Assembly: GCF_027923545.1 (NCBI RefSeq)
Contig: NZ_BROH01000009.1
Location: 108,422 to 172,421, forward strand
Origin: Sinisalibacter aestuarii
Lineage (GTDB): Bacteria; Pseudomonadota; Alphaproteobacteria; Rhodobacterales; Rhodobacteraceae
Direction: 5' to 3'
Length of the DNA: 64,000 nt
Shown here: positions 52,131 to 61,079 of the stretch, in pieces
How positions within the stretch are numbered: position 1 is the stretch's first letter
Layout: every line of letters begins with the position of its first letter
The notes under the pieces: generated by a model
Databases searched by the model: none
Seen by the model: the letters and a program-made list of their open reading frames with translations, nothing else
What the model was told of the DNA's origin: nothing
Translations under genes and position numbers: made by a program

Positions 52131-53842
52131 GAGGCGAGGTCTTCCGCCGAGAGGGCGTAGAGCCCCGCCGCACCCGCCTTCGCCTGGGTGATGAAGGCCT
52201 CGTATTCGGGCAGCAGCCGCTCGATGTAGTAGCGCGCAAGCGCCGTGCGCGGCCCGGCCCCGCCCTCGGCATGCGCGGCCTTGAGGTGGTAGAAGGCGCC
52301 CAGCACCCGCGCCGAGGCCGACTGGAACGGCACCGCCCCGGCGAAGCGCTCCTGCATATCCTGTTCGACCAGCCATTCGACGCATTCGCGCAGGGTTTCC
52401 GCCGCGCCCCAGACCGCCTCGGCCAGATCGGGCACCGTGCGCCGGGCGATCTCGGCCACCTGCTCGCCCTCGTCGAACATCCGGTAGGCCGCCTCGCCGC
52501 CATCCATCATCTTGCGGCCGACAAGGTCCATCGCCTGAATGCCGTTGGTGCCCTCGTAGATCGTAAGCACGCGGGCGTCGCGGGCAAATTGCGCCGCGCC
52601 GGTTTCCTCGATGTAGCCCATGCCGCCATGCACCTGAATGCCGATCCCGGCCACCTTCTGGGCTACATCGGTGCCGAAGCTCTTGGCCACCGGCGTCAGC
52701 AACGCCGCGCGCGCGGCCCAGTCGGGATCGCCCGTGGCCTTTTCCATGTCGAGCGCCACACCGCAGGCCAGCGCAATGGCGCGGGCGGCGAAGATCTCGG
52801 CCTTCGCCTCGATCAGCATCCGGCGCACATCGGCATGGTCGATGATCGCGCCGCCCCCCTCGCCCAGCGGCGTGCGGCCCTGCCGGCGCTCCTGCGCATA
52901 GGCCAGCGCGTGCTGATAGGCCCCCTCGGCCACGCCGATCCCCTGCACGCCGACCTGAAGCCGGGCATTGTTCATCATCGTGAACATCGCCGCCATGCCC
53001 CGGTTCTCGCCGCCCACGAGCCAGCCCGTCGCCCCTTCGAAGGACATCACGCAGGTCGGGCTCGCATGCAGGCCCATCTTGTGCTCAAGGCTCACCACCC
53101 TGAGCGCGTTGCGCGCGCCCGGCTCGCCTTGCGTATCGGGGATGAACTTGGGCACCATGAACAGGCTGATCCCGCGCGTGCCCGGCGCGGCATCGGGCAG
53201 ACGCGCCAGCACGAGGTGGCAGACATTGCCGCCAAAATCGTGATCGCCCCAGGAGATGAAGATCTTCTGGCCGGTGATCGCATAGGTGCCATCGCCGTTC
53301 GGCACCGCCCGGGTGGTGAGGGCGCCCACATCCGAACCGGCCTGCGGCTCGGTCAGGTTCATCGTGCCGGTCCAGTCGCCGCTGTTGAGCCTGGGCAGAT
53401 AAAGCGCCTTGAGCTCATCGGAGGCGTGGGTTTCCAGTGCCTCGATCTGGCCCTGGCTGAGCAGCGGGTTCAGCCCCAGCGCCAGAGCCGCGCCCGAGAT
53501 CATATCGTTGAACGCCACGTTGAGGGTGAAGGGCAGGCCCATCCCGCCATGCGCGGGATCGCCGGCGATACCGACCCAGCCGCCCCCGGCAATCGCCGCG
53601 TATCCATCGCGAAACCCGGCCGCCGTGCGCACCACGCCGTTCTCCAGCACCGCGCCCTCGGTATCGCCCACCCGGTTCAGCGGCGCGAGCTTCTCGTCGT
53701 TGAGCCTGGCCGCCTCGTCGAGAATCGCCGCGACCGTGTCATGCCCGGCATCGGCGAACCGCTCCGTCGCCACCACCTGATCATAGGCAACGACATGCTC
53801 CAGCATGAAACGAAAGTCGCGAACGGGGGCACGATAAGGCAT
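52127..53842 (-). CDS. Acyl-CoA dehydrogenase, DmdC-like subfamily
   Basis: 571 residues, longer than ordinary acyl-CoA dehydrogenases because of an extra C-terminal domain (about 455-571, PF12806-like), as in 3-methylmercaptopropionyl-CoA dehydrogenase DmdC and FadE5-type enzymes. MNLTEPQAGSDVGALTTRA (FAD site), KIFISWGDHD, and QVHGGMGYIEETGAAQFARDARVLTIYEGTNGIQAMDLVGRK with the catalytic Glu in YEGTNG are clear. DMSP demethylation or another short-chain acyl-CoA is possible; homologues are numerous, so the substrate is open. It starts the operon with the MBL and DUF6173 genes. Confidence 0.9.
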   Translation of the reverse strand: MPYRAPVRDFRFMLEHVVAYDQVVATERFADAGHDTVAAILDEAARLNDEKLAPLNRVGDTEGAVLENGVVRTAAGFRDGYAAIAGGGWVGIAGDPAHGGMGLPFTLNVAFNDMISGAALALGLNPLLSQGQIEALETHASDELKALYLPRLNSGDWTGTMNLTEPQAGSDVGALTTRAVPNGDGTYAITGQKIFISWGDHDFGGNVCHLVLARLPDAAPGTRGISLFMVPKFIPDTQGEPGARNALRVVSLEHKMGLHASPTCVMSFEGATGWLVGGENRGMAAMFTMMNNARLQVGVQGIGVAEGAYQHALAYAQERRQGRTPLGEGGGAIIDHADVRRMLIEAKAEIFAARAIALACGVALDMEKATGDPDWAARAALLTPVAKSFGTDVAQKVAGIGIQVHGGMGYIEETGAAQFARDARVLTIYEGTNGIQAMDLVGRKMMDGGEAAYRMFDEGEQVAEIARRTVPDLAEAVWGAAETLRECVEWLVEQDMQERFAGAVPFQSASARVLGAFYHLKAAHAEGGAGPRTALARYYIERLLPEYEAFITQAKAGAAGLYALSAEDLAS

Positions 53843-53943
53843 GGGTCCTCCACGGATATCTTGGCAAGCGCCTGTGCGCCTTGTAGGCAGTCGCGCGGGA
53901 AGGGTAAACCGCCCCCAGCAACGCGCAAGGAAAACCCAGCGTC

Positions 53944-54891
53944 ATGACCGGCACCGAAATTCTCGCGCCCGACGATACCGGCATCGCCCGGGCCGCCGCG
54001 CTGTTGCGGGCCGGAGAGCTGGTCAGTTTTCCCACCGAAACGGTTTATGGCCTCGGTGCGGACGCCACGAACGGCGCGGCGGTGGCGCGGATCTTCGACG
54101 CCAAGGGGCGGCCCCGGTTCAACCCGCTGATCGTGCATCTGCCGAGCCTCGACGCGGTGGCGGACTATGCCGTTCTGGAGGGCGATGCGCTGCGGCTGGC
54201 GCAGGCGTTCTGGCCCGGCCCGCTGACGCTGGTGCTGCCGGTGCGCGCGGGCAGCGGGCTTTCGCCGCTGGTCTCCGCCGGGTTGCCGACGGTGGCGCTG
54301 CGCGTGCCGGATCATCCGCTGGCCCGCCGCCTGCTGGCCGAGACCGGGCGGCCCGTCGCCGCGCCCTCGGCCAACCCGTCGGGCCGGATCTCGCCCACCG
54401 AGGCGGCCCATGTGCTGGCCGGGCTGGACGGCAGGATCGCCGCCGTGCTCGATGGCGGCCCCTGCCCCGTGGGGGTGGAAAGCACCATTGTCGGCCTCGC
54501 GCCCGCGCCGGTGCTGCTGCGCCCCGGCGGGCTGCCGGCGGAGGCGATCGAAGCCTGCCTCGGCGCGCCGCTCGCCCTGCATGGGCCGGACGAGGCGATC
54601 AATGCGCCGGGCCAGCTCCTGTCGCATTACGCGCCAAGGGCGGCGATACGGCTCGACGCCGAGACCGCCCGGCCCGGCGAGCGGCTGCTGGGCTTCGGCC
54701 CGGTCGCGGGCGCGGCGCTGAACCTCTCGCCCTCGGGCGATCTGGTGGAGGCGGCGGCCAATCTGTTTCACCACCTGCACAGGCTCGATGCCGAAGGCGA
54801 TATGCCCATCGCCGTCTCGCCGGTCCCCGAGATCGGGCTGGGCCGCGCGATCAACGACCGGCTGCGGCGCGCGGCGGCCCCGCGCGGCTGA
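53944..54891 (+). CDS. tsaC: L-threonylcarbamoyladenylate synthase (Sua5 type)
   Basis: 315 residues: an N-terminal YrdC domain (1-195) with AALLRAGELVSFPTETVYGLGADATN, KGRPRFNPLIVHL, FWPGPLTLVLPV and VAAPSANPSGRISPT, followed by a shorter Sua5 C-terminal domain (PGQLLSHYAPRAAIRLD and GFGPV region). It makes threonylcarbamoyl-AMP from threonine, bicarbonate and ATP for the t6A37 modification of tRNA. The two-domain form would be called sua5. It is divergent from the acyl-CoA dehydrogenase and followed by a repeat element. Confidence 0.93.
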   Translation: MTGTEILAPDDTGIARAAALLRAGELVSFPTETVYGLGADATNGAAVARIFDAKGRPRFNPLIVHLPSLDAVADYAVLEGDALRLAQAFWPGPLTLVLPVRAGSGLSPLVSAGLPTVALRVPDHPLARRLLAETGRPVAAPSANPSGRISPTEAAHVLAGLDGRIAAVLDGGPCPVGVESTIVGLAPAPVLLRPGGLPAEAIEACLGAPLALHGPDEAINAPGQLLSHYAPRAAIRLDAETARPGERLLGFGPVAGAALNLSPSGDLVEAAANLFHHLHRLDAEGDMPIAVSPVPEIGLGRAINDRLRRAAAPRG

Positions 54892-54920
54892 CTTTCGCAT
54901 CGCTGACGCGATCCGACCCG

Positions 54921-54975
54921 GCGAGGGGCGCTGCCCCTCGCGCTCCCCGGAGTATTTGTGCAAGGATGAAGGGAG
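54921..54975 (+). repeat. Dispersed hairpin-plus-core repeat, copy 3
   Basis: GCGAGGGGC, loop GCT, GCCCCTCGC (54921-54941), then CTCCCCGGAGTATTTGTGCA and AGGATGAAGG. This is the clearest copy. It lies behind tsaC in the same orientation as copy 1, which follows tnaA. Confidence 0.65.
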
Positions 54976-55046
54976 ATCGGAGCAGGATTGCCCGCATGAT
55001 ATGAATTTTGTATCGTTTTGAGAAATATCCATAGAGGATGCCGATC

Positions 55047-55931
55047 ATGCTCGCGAAGCTCGAAATGTTCATCGCCCTGGCCAGGGAGCAGCATTTCGGC
55101 CGGGCGGCGGAGAGCCTCGGGATCACCCAGCCGACGCTCTCGACCGGGATCAAGCAGCTCGAAGATCAGCTCGGCGTGCAGCTCGTGCGGCGCGGCTCGC
55201 GCTTTGGCGGGCTGACGCCGGAGGGGCAGCGGGCGCTGAACTGGGCGCGCCAGATCGTCGGCGATGCGCGGCGGCTGCGCGAGGAGATGCGGTTTTCGCG
55301 CGAGGGGCTGGCGGGGCAGCTGCGGCTGGCGGTGATCCCCACCGCGCTGACCTGGGCGTCGCGGCTGGCCGCCGGCTTCTCGAAGCGGCACCCGAATGTG
55401 TCCTTCACCGTCCTGTCGCGCAATTCCATCGACATTCTGACGATGCTCGACAATCTGGAGATCGACGCCGGCCTGTCCTACCTCGACAACGAGCCGCTGG
55501 GGCGGGTCTCGACGGTGGAACTCTACCGCGAGAGCTACACGCTGGTCTGCACCCCCGATCACCCGCTGGCGGACCGGACCGCGATCGGCTGGCGCGATCT
55601 GGCGGGCAGCCGCCTTTGCCTGCTCACGCCCGATATGCAGAACCGCCGGATCATCAACACCGCCTTTCGCGCCGCGGGCTGCGATCCGGCGGCGCAGATG
55701 GAATCGAATTCCACCGTGGTGCTGGTGAGCCATGTCGCCACCGGCGACTGGGTCACCGTGCTGCCGGGCGATCTGGCCACCTTCCTCGCGGCGGGCAAGG
55801 GCCTGAAGATCGTGCCGATCCGGGCCGAGACGCCGGGCCATGCGGTGGGCCTCGTGGCCCCCTGGCAGGAGCCGCATACGCCGGTGTTGCAGGCGCTGCT
55901 CGACGAGGCCGGAGAGCTTGCCGTTCGATAG
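55047..55931 (+). CDS. LysR-family regulator of the formate dehydrogenase operon
   Basis: 294 residues. The N-terminal helix-turn-helix (MFIALAREQHFGRAAESLGITQPTLSTGIKQLEDQLG) and the LysR effector domain (VIPTALTWASRLAAGFSKRHPNV ... YRESYTLVCTPDHPLA) are intact. It lies upstream of fdsG in the same direction, a position seen in other fds loci, and probably activates the operon. The ATG at 55047 is preferred because GAGG lies nine bases before it; the ATG at 55038 abuts the same GAGG. Confidence 0.88.
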   Translation: MLAKLEMFIALAREQHFGRAAESLGITQPTLSTGIKQLEDQLGVQLVRRGSRFGGLTPEGQRALNWARQIVGDARRLREEMRFSREGLAGQLRLAVIPTALTWASRLAAGFSKRHPNVSFTVLSRNSIDILTMLDNLEIDAGLSYLDNEPLGRVSTVELYRESYTLVCTPDHPLADRTAIGWRDLAGSRLCLLTPDMQNRRIINTAFRAAGCDPAAQMESNSTVVLVSHVATGDWVTVLPGDLATFLAAGKGLKIVPIRAETPGHAVGLVAPWQEPHTPVLQALLDEAGELAVR

Positions 55932-55943
55932 ATATTTTCTATC
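55927..55943. promoter_or_regulatory. Candidate LysR binding site in front of fdsG
   Basis: GATAG, seven bases, CTATC is an interrupted palindrome, GATAGATATTTTCTATC, of T-N11-A type, overlapping the lysR stop codon. It lies in an AT-rich 88-base gap before fdsG, together with ATATTGATTTCAAATTTTC, where the fds promoter must be. Confidence 0.5.
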
Positions 55944-56019
55944 ATCCAACGGAATAACGATATTGATTTCAAATTTTCGATCTGCTGTCTGCAGGGCCTG
56001 AGACAGCCCCGGAGGCCCC

Positions 56020-56481
56020 ATGCCCGACACCGCCCCGTCCGCCGCAGCCATCTCTGCCGAGATCGCCGCCGAACTGCACCGCGAAGGCCCGCTGCTGCCG
56101 ATCCTGCACCGGCTGCAAAAGCGCTTCGGCCATGTGCCCGAAACCGCCGTGCCGCTGATCGCCGAGGCGCTCAATATCGGCCGGGCCGAGGTGCATGGCG
56201 TGATGAGCTTCTACCACGATTTCCGCGCCGTGCCCGCCGGCCGCCATGTGGTGAAGATCTGCCGCGCCGAGGCCTGTCAGGCGGTTGGCGGCGTTGCGCT
56301 GGCGGAGGCGGCGCTGGCGGCGCTCGGCACCGAATGGCACGGCACCACGGCGGGGGGCGCGGTGACGGTCGAGCCGGTCTATTGCCTCGGCCTTTGCGCC
56401 AACGGCCCCGCCGCGATGGTCGACGGGCGGCCAATGGCGGCGGCGACGGCGGAGAAACTGGTGGCGGAGGTTTCGGCATGA
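56020..56481 (+). CDS. fdsG: NAD-dependent formate dehydrogenase gamma subunit
   Basis: 153 residues related to NuoE. Four Cys in CRAEACQAVGG and CLGLCANGPA bind a [2Fe-2S] cluster of the thioredoxin-like ferredoxin type. RFGHVPETAVPLIAEALNIGRAEVHGVMSFYHDF is the NuoE-like N-terminal helical part. It passes electrons between the catalytic subunit and the flavin subunit. It opens the operon fdsG-fdsB-DUF4287-fdsA-fdhD-fdsD. Its stop overlaps fdsB as ATGA. Confidence 0.94.
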   Translation: MPDTAPSAAAISAEIAAELHREGPLLPILHRLQKRFGHVPETAVPLIAEALNIGRAEVHGVMSFYHDFRAVPAGRHVVKICRAEACQAVGGVALAEAALAALGTEWHGTTAGGAVTVEPVYCLGLCANGPAAMVDGRPMAAATAEKLVAEVSA

Positions 56482-57989
56482 AGCTGTTTCTGTCCGCCGA
56501 TGCGGTTGCGAAGGCGCTTGGCGTAGAGGACGTGGCCGCCGCGCTGGAGGCAGAGGCCAGGGCGCGCGGGATGGCTCTGGAGCTGATCCGCGTCGGCTCG
56601 CGCGGCATGGCCTGGCTGGAGCCGCTGGCGGAAGTGGAACGCGATGGTGTGCGCCATGCCTTTGGGCCGATCACAGTGGCGGATGTGCCGGCGCTGCTTG
56701 ACGGCGCGCTTGCGGGCCATGGACCGACGGAGGACATCCCGTTTCTCGCCAGCCAGACCCGCCTGACCTTTGCCCGCGTCGGCGTGATCGACCCGCTCTC
56801 GCTCGCCGATTACGAGGCGCATGGCGGGCTTGTCGGGCTGCGCAAGGCGCTGGCCGATCCCGCCGCCATCGTGCAGACGGTGATCGACAGCGGCTTGCGC
56901 GGGCGCGGTGGCGCGGGCTTTCCAACCGGCATCAAGTGGCAGACCGTGGCGGCGGCCGGGGCTGGCCGGAAATATATCGTCTGCAACGCCGATGAAGGCG
57001 ACAGTGGCACCTTCGCCGACCGGATGCTGATCGAGGGCGATCCGTTTTCGCTGATCGAGGGCATGGCGATTGCCGGGCTCGGCGTGGGGGCGGAGACGGG
57101 CTTTATCTATATCCGCTCGGAGTATCCCGACGCCATTGCCACCCTGACCCGGGCGGTGGAGATCGCGCGCGAAGCGGGGCTGCTGGGCGGCGATGTGCTT
57201 GGCTCGGGGCGCGGCTTCGACATCGAGATCCGCGAGGGCGCGGGCGCTTACGTCTGCGGCGAGGAGACGAGCCTGCTCAATTCGCTCGAAGGCAAGCGCG
57301 GCGTGGTGCGCGCCAAGCCGCCGCTGCCGGCGCTGGAGGGTCTGTTCGGCAAGCCCACCGTGGTGAACAACGTGATCAGCCTCGCCACCGTGCCGGTGAT
57401 CTTCGAGAAGGGGCCGGAGCATTACGCGAGCTTCGGGCTGGGGCGTTCCAAAGGCACGATGCCGCTGCAGATCGCGGGCAATGTGCGCTTCGGCGGGCTT
57501 TACGAGACGGCCTTCGGCCTGCCGCTGGGCGAGATCGTCGAGCGGATCGCCGGCGGCACGCGCACCGGGCGCGCGGTGAAGGCGGTGCAGGTGGGCGGGC
57601 CGCTTGGCGCCTATTTCGCGCCGCAACAGTTCGACACGCCCTTTGGCTATGAGGAATTCGACGGCGCCGGCGGGCTGATCGGCCATGCCGGGATCGTCGT
57701 ATTCGACGACAGCACCGACATGCTGGCCCAGGCGCGCTTCGCCTTCGAATTCTGCGCCGTGGAGAGCTGTGGCAAGTGCACGCCCTGCCGGGTCGGCGCG
57801 GTGCGCGGGGTGGAGGTCATCGACCGGATGGCGGCGGGCGAGGATATGCGCGATCTGGTGGAAGACCTCTGCGAGACGATGCGCGACGGGTCGCTCTGTG
57901 CGCTCGGCGGCTTCACCCCCTACCCGGTATTGTCCGCTCTCACCCGGTTTCCCGACGATTTTGCCCCGCACAAGGAGGCCGCCGAATGA
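56478..57989 (+). CDS. fdsB: NAD-dependent formate dehydrogenase beta subunit
   Basis: 503 residues related to NuoF. GRGGAGFPTGIKWQ and CNADEGDSGTFADRMLIEGDP are the FMN/NAD site, GAGAYVCGEETSLLNSLEG follows, and ESCGKCTPCRVGAVRG with a later LCALGGF binds a [4Fe-4S] cluster. The N-terminal 120 residues are a thioredoxin-like extension seen in Fds-type enzymes. The subunit reduces NAD+. Its stop overlaps the DUF4287 gene by ATGA. Confidence 0.95.
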   Translation: MKLFLSADAVAKALGVEDVAAALEAEARARGMALELIRVGSRGMAWLEPLAEVERDGVRHAFGPITVADVPALLDGALAGHGPTEDIPFLASQTRLTFARVGVIDPLSLADYEAHGGLVGLRKALADPAAIVQTVIDSGLRGRGGAGFPTGIKWQTVAAAGAGRKYIVCNADEGDSGTFADRMLIEGDPFSLIEGMAIAGLGVGAETGFIYIRSEYPDAIATLTRAVEIAREAGLLGGDVLGSGRGFDIEIREGAGAYVCGEETSLLNSLEGKRGVVRAKPPLPALEGLFGKPTVVNNVISLATVPVIFEKGPEHYASFGLGRSKGTMPLQIAGNVRFGGLYETAFGLPLGEIVERIAGGTRTGRAVKAVQVGGPLGAYFAPQQFDTPFGYEEFDGAGGLIGHAGIVVFDDSTDMLAQARFAFEFCAVESCGKCTPCRVGAVRGVEVIDRMAAGEDMRDLVEDLCETMRDGSLCALGGFTPYPVLSALTRFPDDFAPHKEAAE

Positions 57990-58198
57990 ACGACGACAAG
58001 ATCAAGGGGCCTGCCTCCTATTTCCCGTCGATCGAAAAGACATACGGCCAGCCGATCGAACATTGGCTCGGGATCGTGCGGGCGATGCCGGACGCCAGAC
58101 ATATGGAACAGGTGGCGGCGCTGAAATCCGGGCACGGGCTCGGACATGGCCACGCCAATGCCATCGTCGCCTTTGTGCGCGCAGAACAGCAGGGATAG
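57986..58198 (+). CDS. DUF4287 small protein inserted in the fds operon
   Basis: 70 residues: GPASYFPSIEKTYGQPIEHWLGIV, then MPDARHMEQVAALKSGHGLGHGHANAIVAFVRAEQQG, which is the DUF4287 pattern. The His/Gly-rich GHGLGHGHAN stretch is conserved in the family. It overlaps fdsB as ATGA and is four bases from fdsA, so it is made with the enzyme. DUF4287 is not a known formate dehydrogenase part; it could be an assembly factor or a fortuitous insertion. Confidence 0.85.
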   Translation: MNDDKIKGPASYFPSIEKTYGQPIEHWLGIVRAMPDARHMEQVAALKSGHGLGHGHANAIVAFVRAEQQG

Positions 58199-58202
58199 AC
58201 AT

Positions 58203-61079
58203 ATGAAAGACTTCATCATCCCCTGGGACGAGACCGACAAGGGCACGCCGGCGAAAACCGGCGCGCCGGTGACGCTCACCATCGACGGCTTTGCCGTGAC
58301 CGTGCCCGAGGGCACCAGCGTCATGCGCGCGGCGAGCGAGGCGGGCATTCAGGTGCCCAAGCTCTGCGCCACCGACAGTATCGAAGCCTTCGGCTCCTGC
58401 CGGCTCTGCGTGGTCGAGATCGAGGGGCGGCGCGGCACGCCGTCGTCCTGCACCACGCCGGTGGCCGATGGCATGGTGGTGCATACCCAGTCGGAGCGGG
58501 TCCGCAGGATCCGGCGCGGGGTGATGGAGCTTTACATCTCCGACCACCCGCTCGATTGCCTCACCTGTGCGGCCAACGGCGATTGCGAATTGCAGGATAT
58601 GGCCGGCGTGGTGGGCCTGCGCGATGTGCGTTATGCGCCGGGCGAAAACCACTTTGACGTGCGCCAGAACGGCGAGGCCAATCCGCGCTACACGCCCAAG
58701 GACGAAAGCAATCCCTATTTTGCCTATGACCCGTCGAAATGCATCGTCTGCTCGCGCTGCGTGCGGGCCTGCGAAGAGGTGCAGGGCACCTTCGCGCTCA
58801 CCATCGAAGGGCGCGGGTTTGACAGCCGGGTCTCGCCCGGAGCGGGGTTTGACGATTTTCTCTCCTCCGATTGCGTGAGCTGCGGCGCCTGCGTGCAGGC
58901 CTGCCCGACCGGCACCTTGCAGGAGAAATCGGTGATCGAGCTGGGCACGCCCACGCGCTCGGTGGTGACCACCTGCGCCTATTGCGGCGTGGGCTGCTCG
59001 TTCCGGGCCGAGATGAACGGCGATACGCTGGTGCGCATGGTGCCGGCCAAGGGCGGCAAGGCCAACCGGGGGCATTCCTGCGTGAAGGGCCGCTTCGCCT
59101 GGGGCTATGCCAACCACCGCGACCGGATCCTGAACCCGATGATCCGCGATCATGTCGACGAGCCGTGGCGCGAGGTGAGCTGGGACGAGGCGCTGAGCTT
59201 CGCCGCCCGGCGGCTCAGCGCCATTCAGGCCGAGCATGGGCGCCGCTCGATCGGCGTCATCACGTCAAGCCGCTGCACCAACGAGGAAACCTTCCTCGTC
59301 CAGAAACTCGCCCGCGCGGTGTTCATGAACAACAACACCGATACCTGCGCGCGCGTCTGCCATTCGCCGACCGGCTACGGGCTGGGGCAGACCTTCGGCA
59401 CCTCCGCCGGCACGCAGGATTTCGACTCGGTCGAACAGACCGACGTGGTGATCGTGATGGGCGCGAACCCGACCGATGCGCACCCGGTCTTTGCCTCGCG
59501 GCTGAAAAAGCGGCTGCGCGCGGGGGCGAAGCTGATCGTGATCGACCCGCGCAAGATCGACCTTGTGAAATCGAACCATATCGAGGCCGCCCATCACCTT
59601 GCCCTGCGCCCCGGCACCAATGTGGCCGTGGTCAGCGCGCTTGCCCATGTGATCGTGACCGAAGGGCTGGCCGATGAGGCGTTCATTGCCGAGCGCTGCG
59701 ACGATGAGAGCTTTGCCGATTACGTGGCCTTCATCCGCGATCCGCGCCACAGCCCCGAAGCGGTGGAGGCGCTGACCGGCGTGCCGGCGCAAGAGCTGCG
59801 CGCCGCCGCGCGCACCTTCGCCACCGGCGGCAACGGTGCGATCTATTACGGTCTTGGCGTGACCGAGCACAGCCAGGGCTCGACCACGGTGATGGGCATC
59901 GCCAACCTCGCCATGCTCACCGGCAATATCGGCCGCCCCGGCGTGGGGGTGAACCCGCTGCGCGGGCAGAACAACGTGCAGGGCTCCTGCGACATGGGCT
60001 CGTTCCCGCATGAATTGCCGGGCTACCGCCATGTGAAAAACGGCGATGTGCGCGAGATTTTCGAGCGCCATTGGGGCGTGGAGATCGACCCCGAGCCGGG
60101 CCTGCGCATCACCAACATGCTCGACGCCGCCGTCGATGGCAGCTTCAGGGGCATCTACATCCAGGGCGAGGACATCCTGCAATCGGATCCCGATACCCGC
60201 CACGTCGCCGCCGGGCTTGCCGCGATGGATTGCGTGATCGTCCATGATCTCTTCCTGAACGAGACGGCGAATTACGCCCATGTCTTCCTGCCCGGCTCGA
60301 CCTTCCTTGAAAAAGACGGCACCTTCACCAATGCCGAACGGCGCATCAACATGGTGCGCGAGGTGATGAAGCCGAAGAACGGCTATGCCGATTGGGAGGT
60401 GACCCAAGCGCTGGCCAACGCGATGGGGGCCGGTTGGCATTACAGCCACCCGCGCGAGATCATGGCCGAGATCGCCGCCACCACGCCGAGCTTTGCCGGG
60501 GTAAGCTATGAGCTTCTGGATCGTATGGGATCGGTGCAATGGCCGGTGAACGAAGAGCATCCGGAAGGCACGCCGATGATGCATGTCGATGGCTTCGTGC
60601 GCGGCAAGGGGCGGTTCATCGTTACCGAATACGTGGCCACCGACGAGCGCACCGGCCCGCGCTTTCCGCTGCTGCTCACCACCGGGCGCATTCTCAGCCA
60701 GTACAATGTGGGCGCGCAGACCCGCCGCACCGACAACGTGGTCTGGCATGACGAGGATGTGCTGGAGATCCACCCGCATGACGCCGAGCAGCGCGGCGTG
60801 ACCGATGGCGCCTGGGTGCGGCTGGCGAGCCGCGCGGGCGAAACCACGTTGCGCGCGAAGCTCACCGAGCGGGTCAGCCCCGGCGTGGTCTATACCACCT
60901 TCCACCACCCCGAGACCCAGGCCAACGTGATCACCACCGATTATTCCGACTGGGCCACCAATTGCCCCGAATACAAGGTGACGGCGGTGCAGGTGGCCTG
61001 CTCGAACGGGCCGAGCGACTGGCAGGAGGATTACGCCGCCCATGCCGCGAAGGCCCGCCGCATCGAGGCCGCCGAATGA
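58203..61079 (+). CDS. fdsA: NAD-dependent formate dehydrogenase alpha (catalytic) subunit
   Basis: 958 residues. The order is N-terminal [2Fe-2S] domain (CATDSIEAFGSCRLC), a His-Cys3 cluster (SDHPLDCLTCAANGDC), two [4Fe-4S] clusters (CIVCSRCVRACEEV, CVSCGACVQACPTG), one more (CAYCGVGCSF), and the molybdopterin domain. The Mo ligand is Cys in DTCARVCHSPT, not selenocysteine. The enzyme oxidises formate to CO2 at a bis-MGD Mo centre; similar enzymes also reduce CO2. The ATG 58203 follows the DUF4287 gene by four bases. Confidence 0.96.
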   Translation: MKDFIIPWDETDKGTPAKTGAPVTLTIDGFAVTVPEGTSVMRAASEAGIQVPKLCATDSIEAFGSCRLCVVEIEGRRGTPSSCTTPVADGMVVHTQSERVRRIRRGVMELYISDHPLDCLTCAANGDCELQDMAGVVGLRDVRYAPGENHFDVRQNGEANPRYTPKDESNPYFAYDPSKCIVCSRCVRACEEVQGTFALTIEGRGFDSRVSPGAGFDDFLSSDCVSCGACVQACPTGTLQEKSVIELGTPTRSVVTTCAYCGVGCSFRAEMNGDTLVRMVPAKGGKANRGHSCVKGRFAWGYANHRDRILNPMIRDHVDEPWREVSWDEALSFAARRLSAIQAEHGRRSIGVITSSRCTNEETFLVQKLARAVFMNNNTDTCARVCHSPTGYGLGQTFGTSAGTQDFDSVEQTDVVIVMGANPTDAHPVFASRLKKRLRAGAKLIVIDPRKIDLVKSNHIEAAHHLALRPGTNVAVVSALAHVIVTEGLADEAFIAERCDDESFADYVAFIRDPRHSPEAVEALTGVPAQELRAAARTFATGGNGAIYYGLGVTEHSQGSTTVMGIANLAMLTGNIGRPGVGVNPLRGQNNVQGSCDMGSFPHELPGYRHVKNGDVREIFERHWGVEIDPEPGLRITNMLDAAVDGSFRGIYIQGEDILQSDPDTRHVAAGLAAMDCVIVHDLFLNETANYAHVFLPGSTFLEKDGTFTNAERRINMVREVMKPKNGYADWEVTQALANAMGAGWHYSHPREIMAEIAATTPSFAGVSYELLDRMGSVQWPVNEEHPEGTPMMHVDGFVRGKGRFIVTEYVATDERTGPRFPLLLTTGRILSQYNVGAQTRRTDNVVWHDEDVLEIHPHDAEQRGVTDGAWVRLASRAGETTLRAKLTERVSPGVVYTTFHHPETQANVITTDYSDWATNCPEYKVTAVQVACSNGPSDWQEDYAAHAAKARRIEAAE

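Noticed and set aside
59265..61043. Minus-strand frame of 592 codons opposite fdsA
   Set aside because: Antisense of conserved molybdopterin domain; no recognisable motif.
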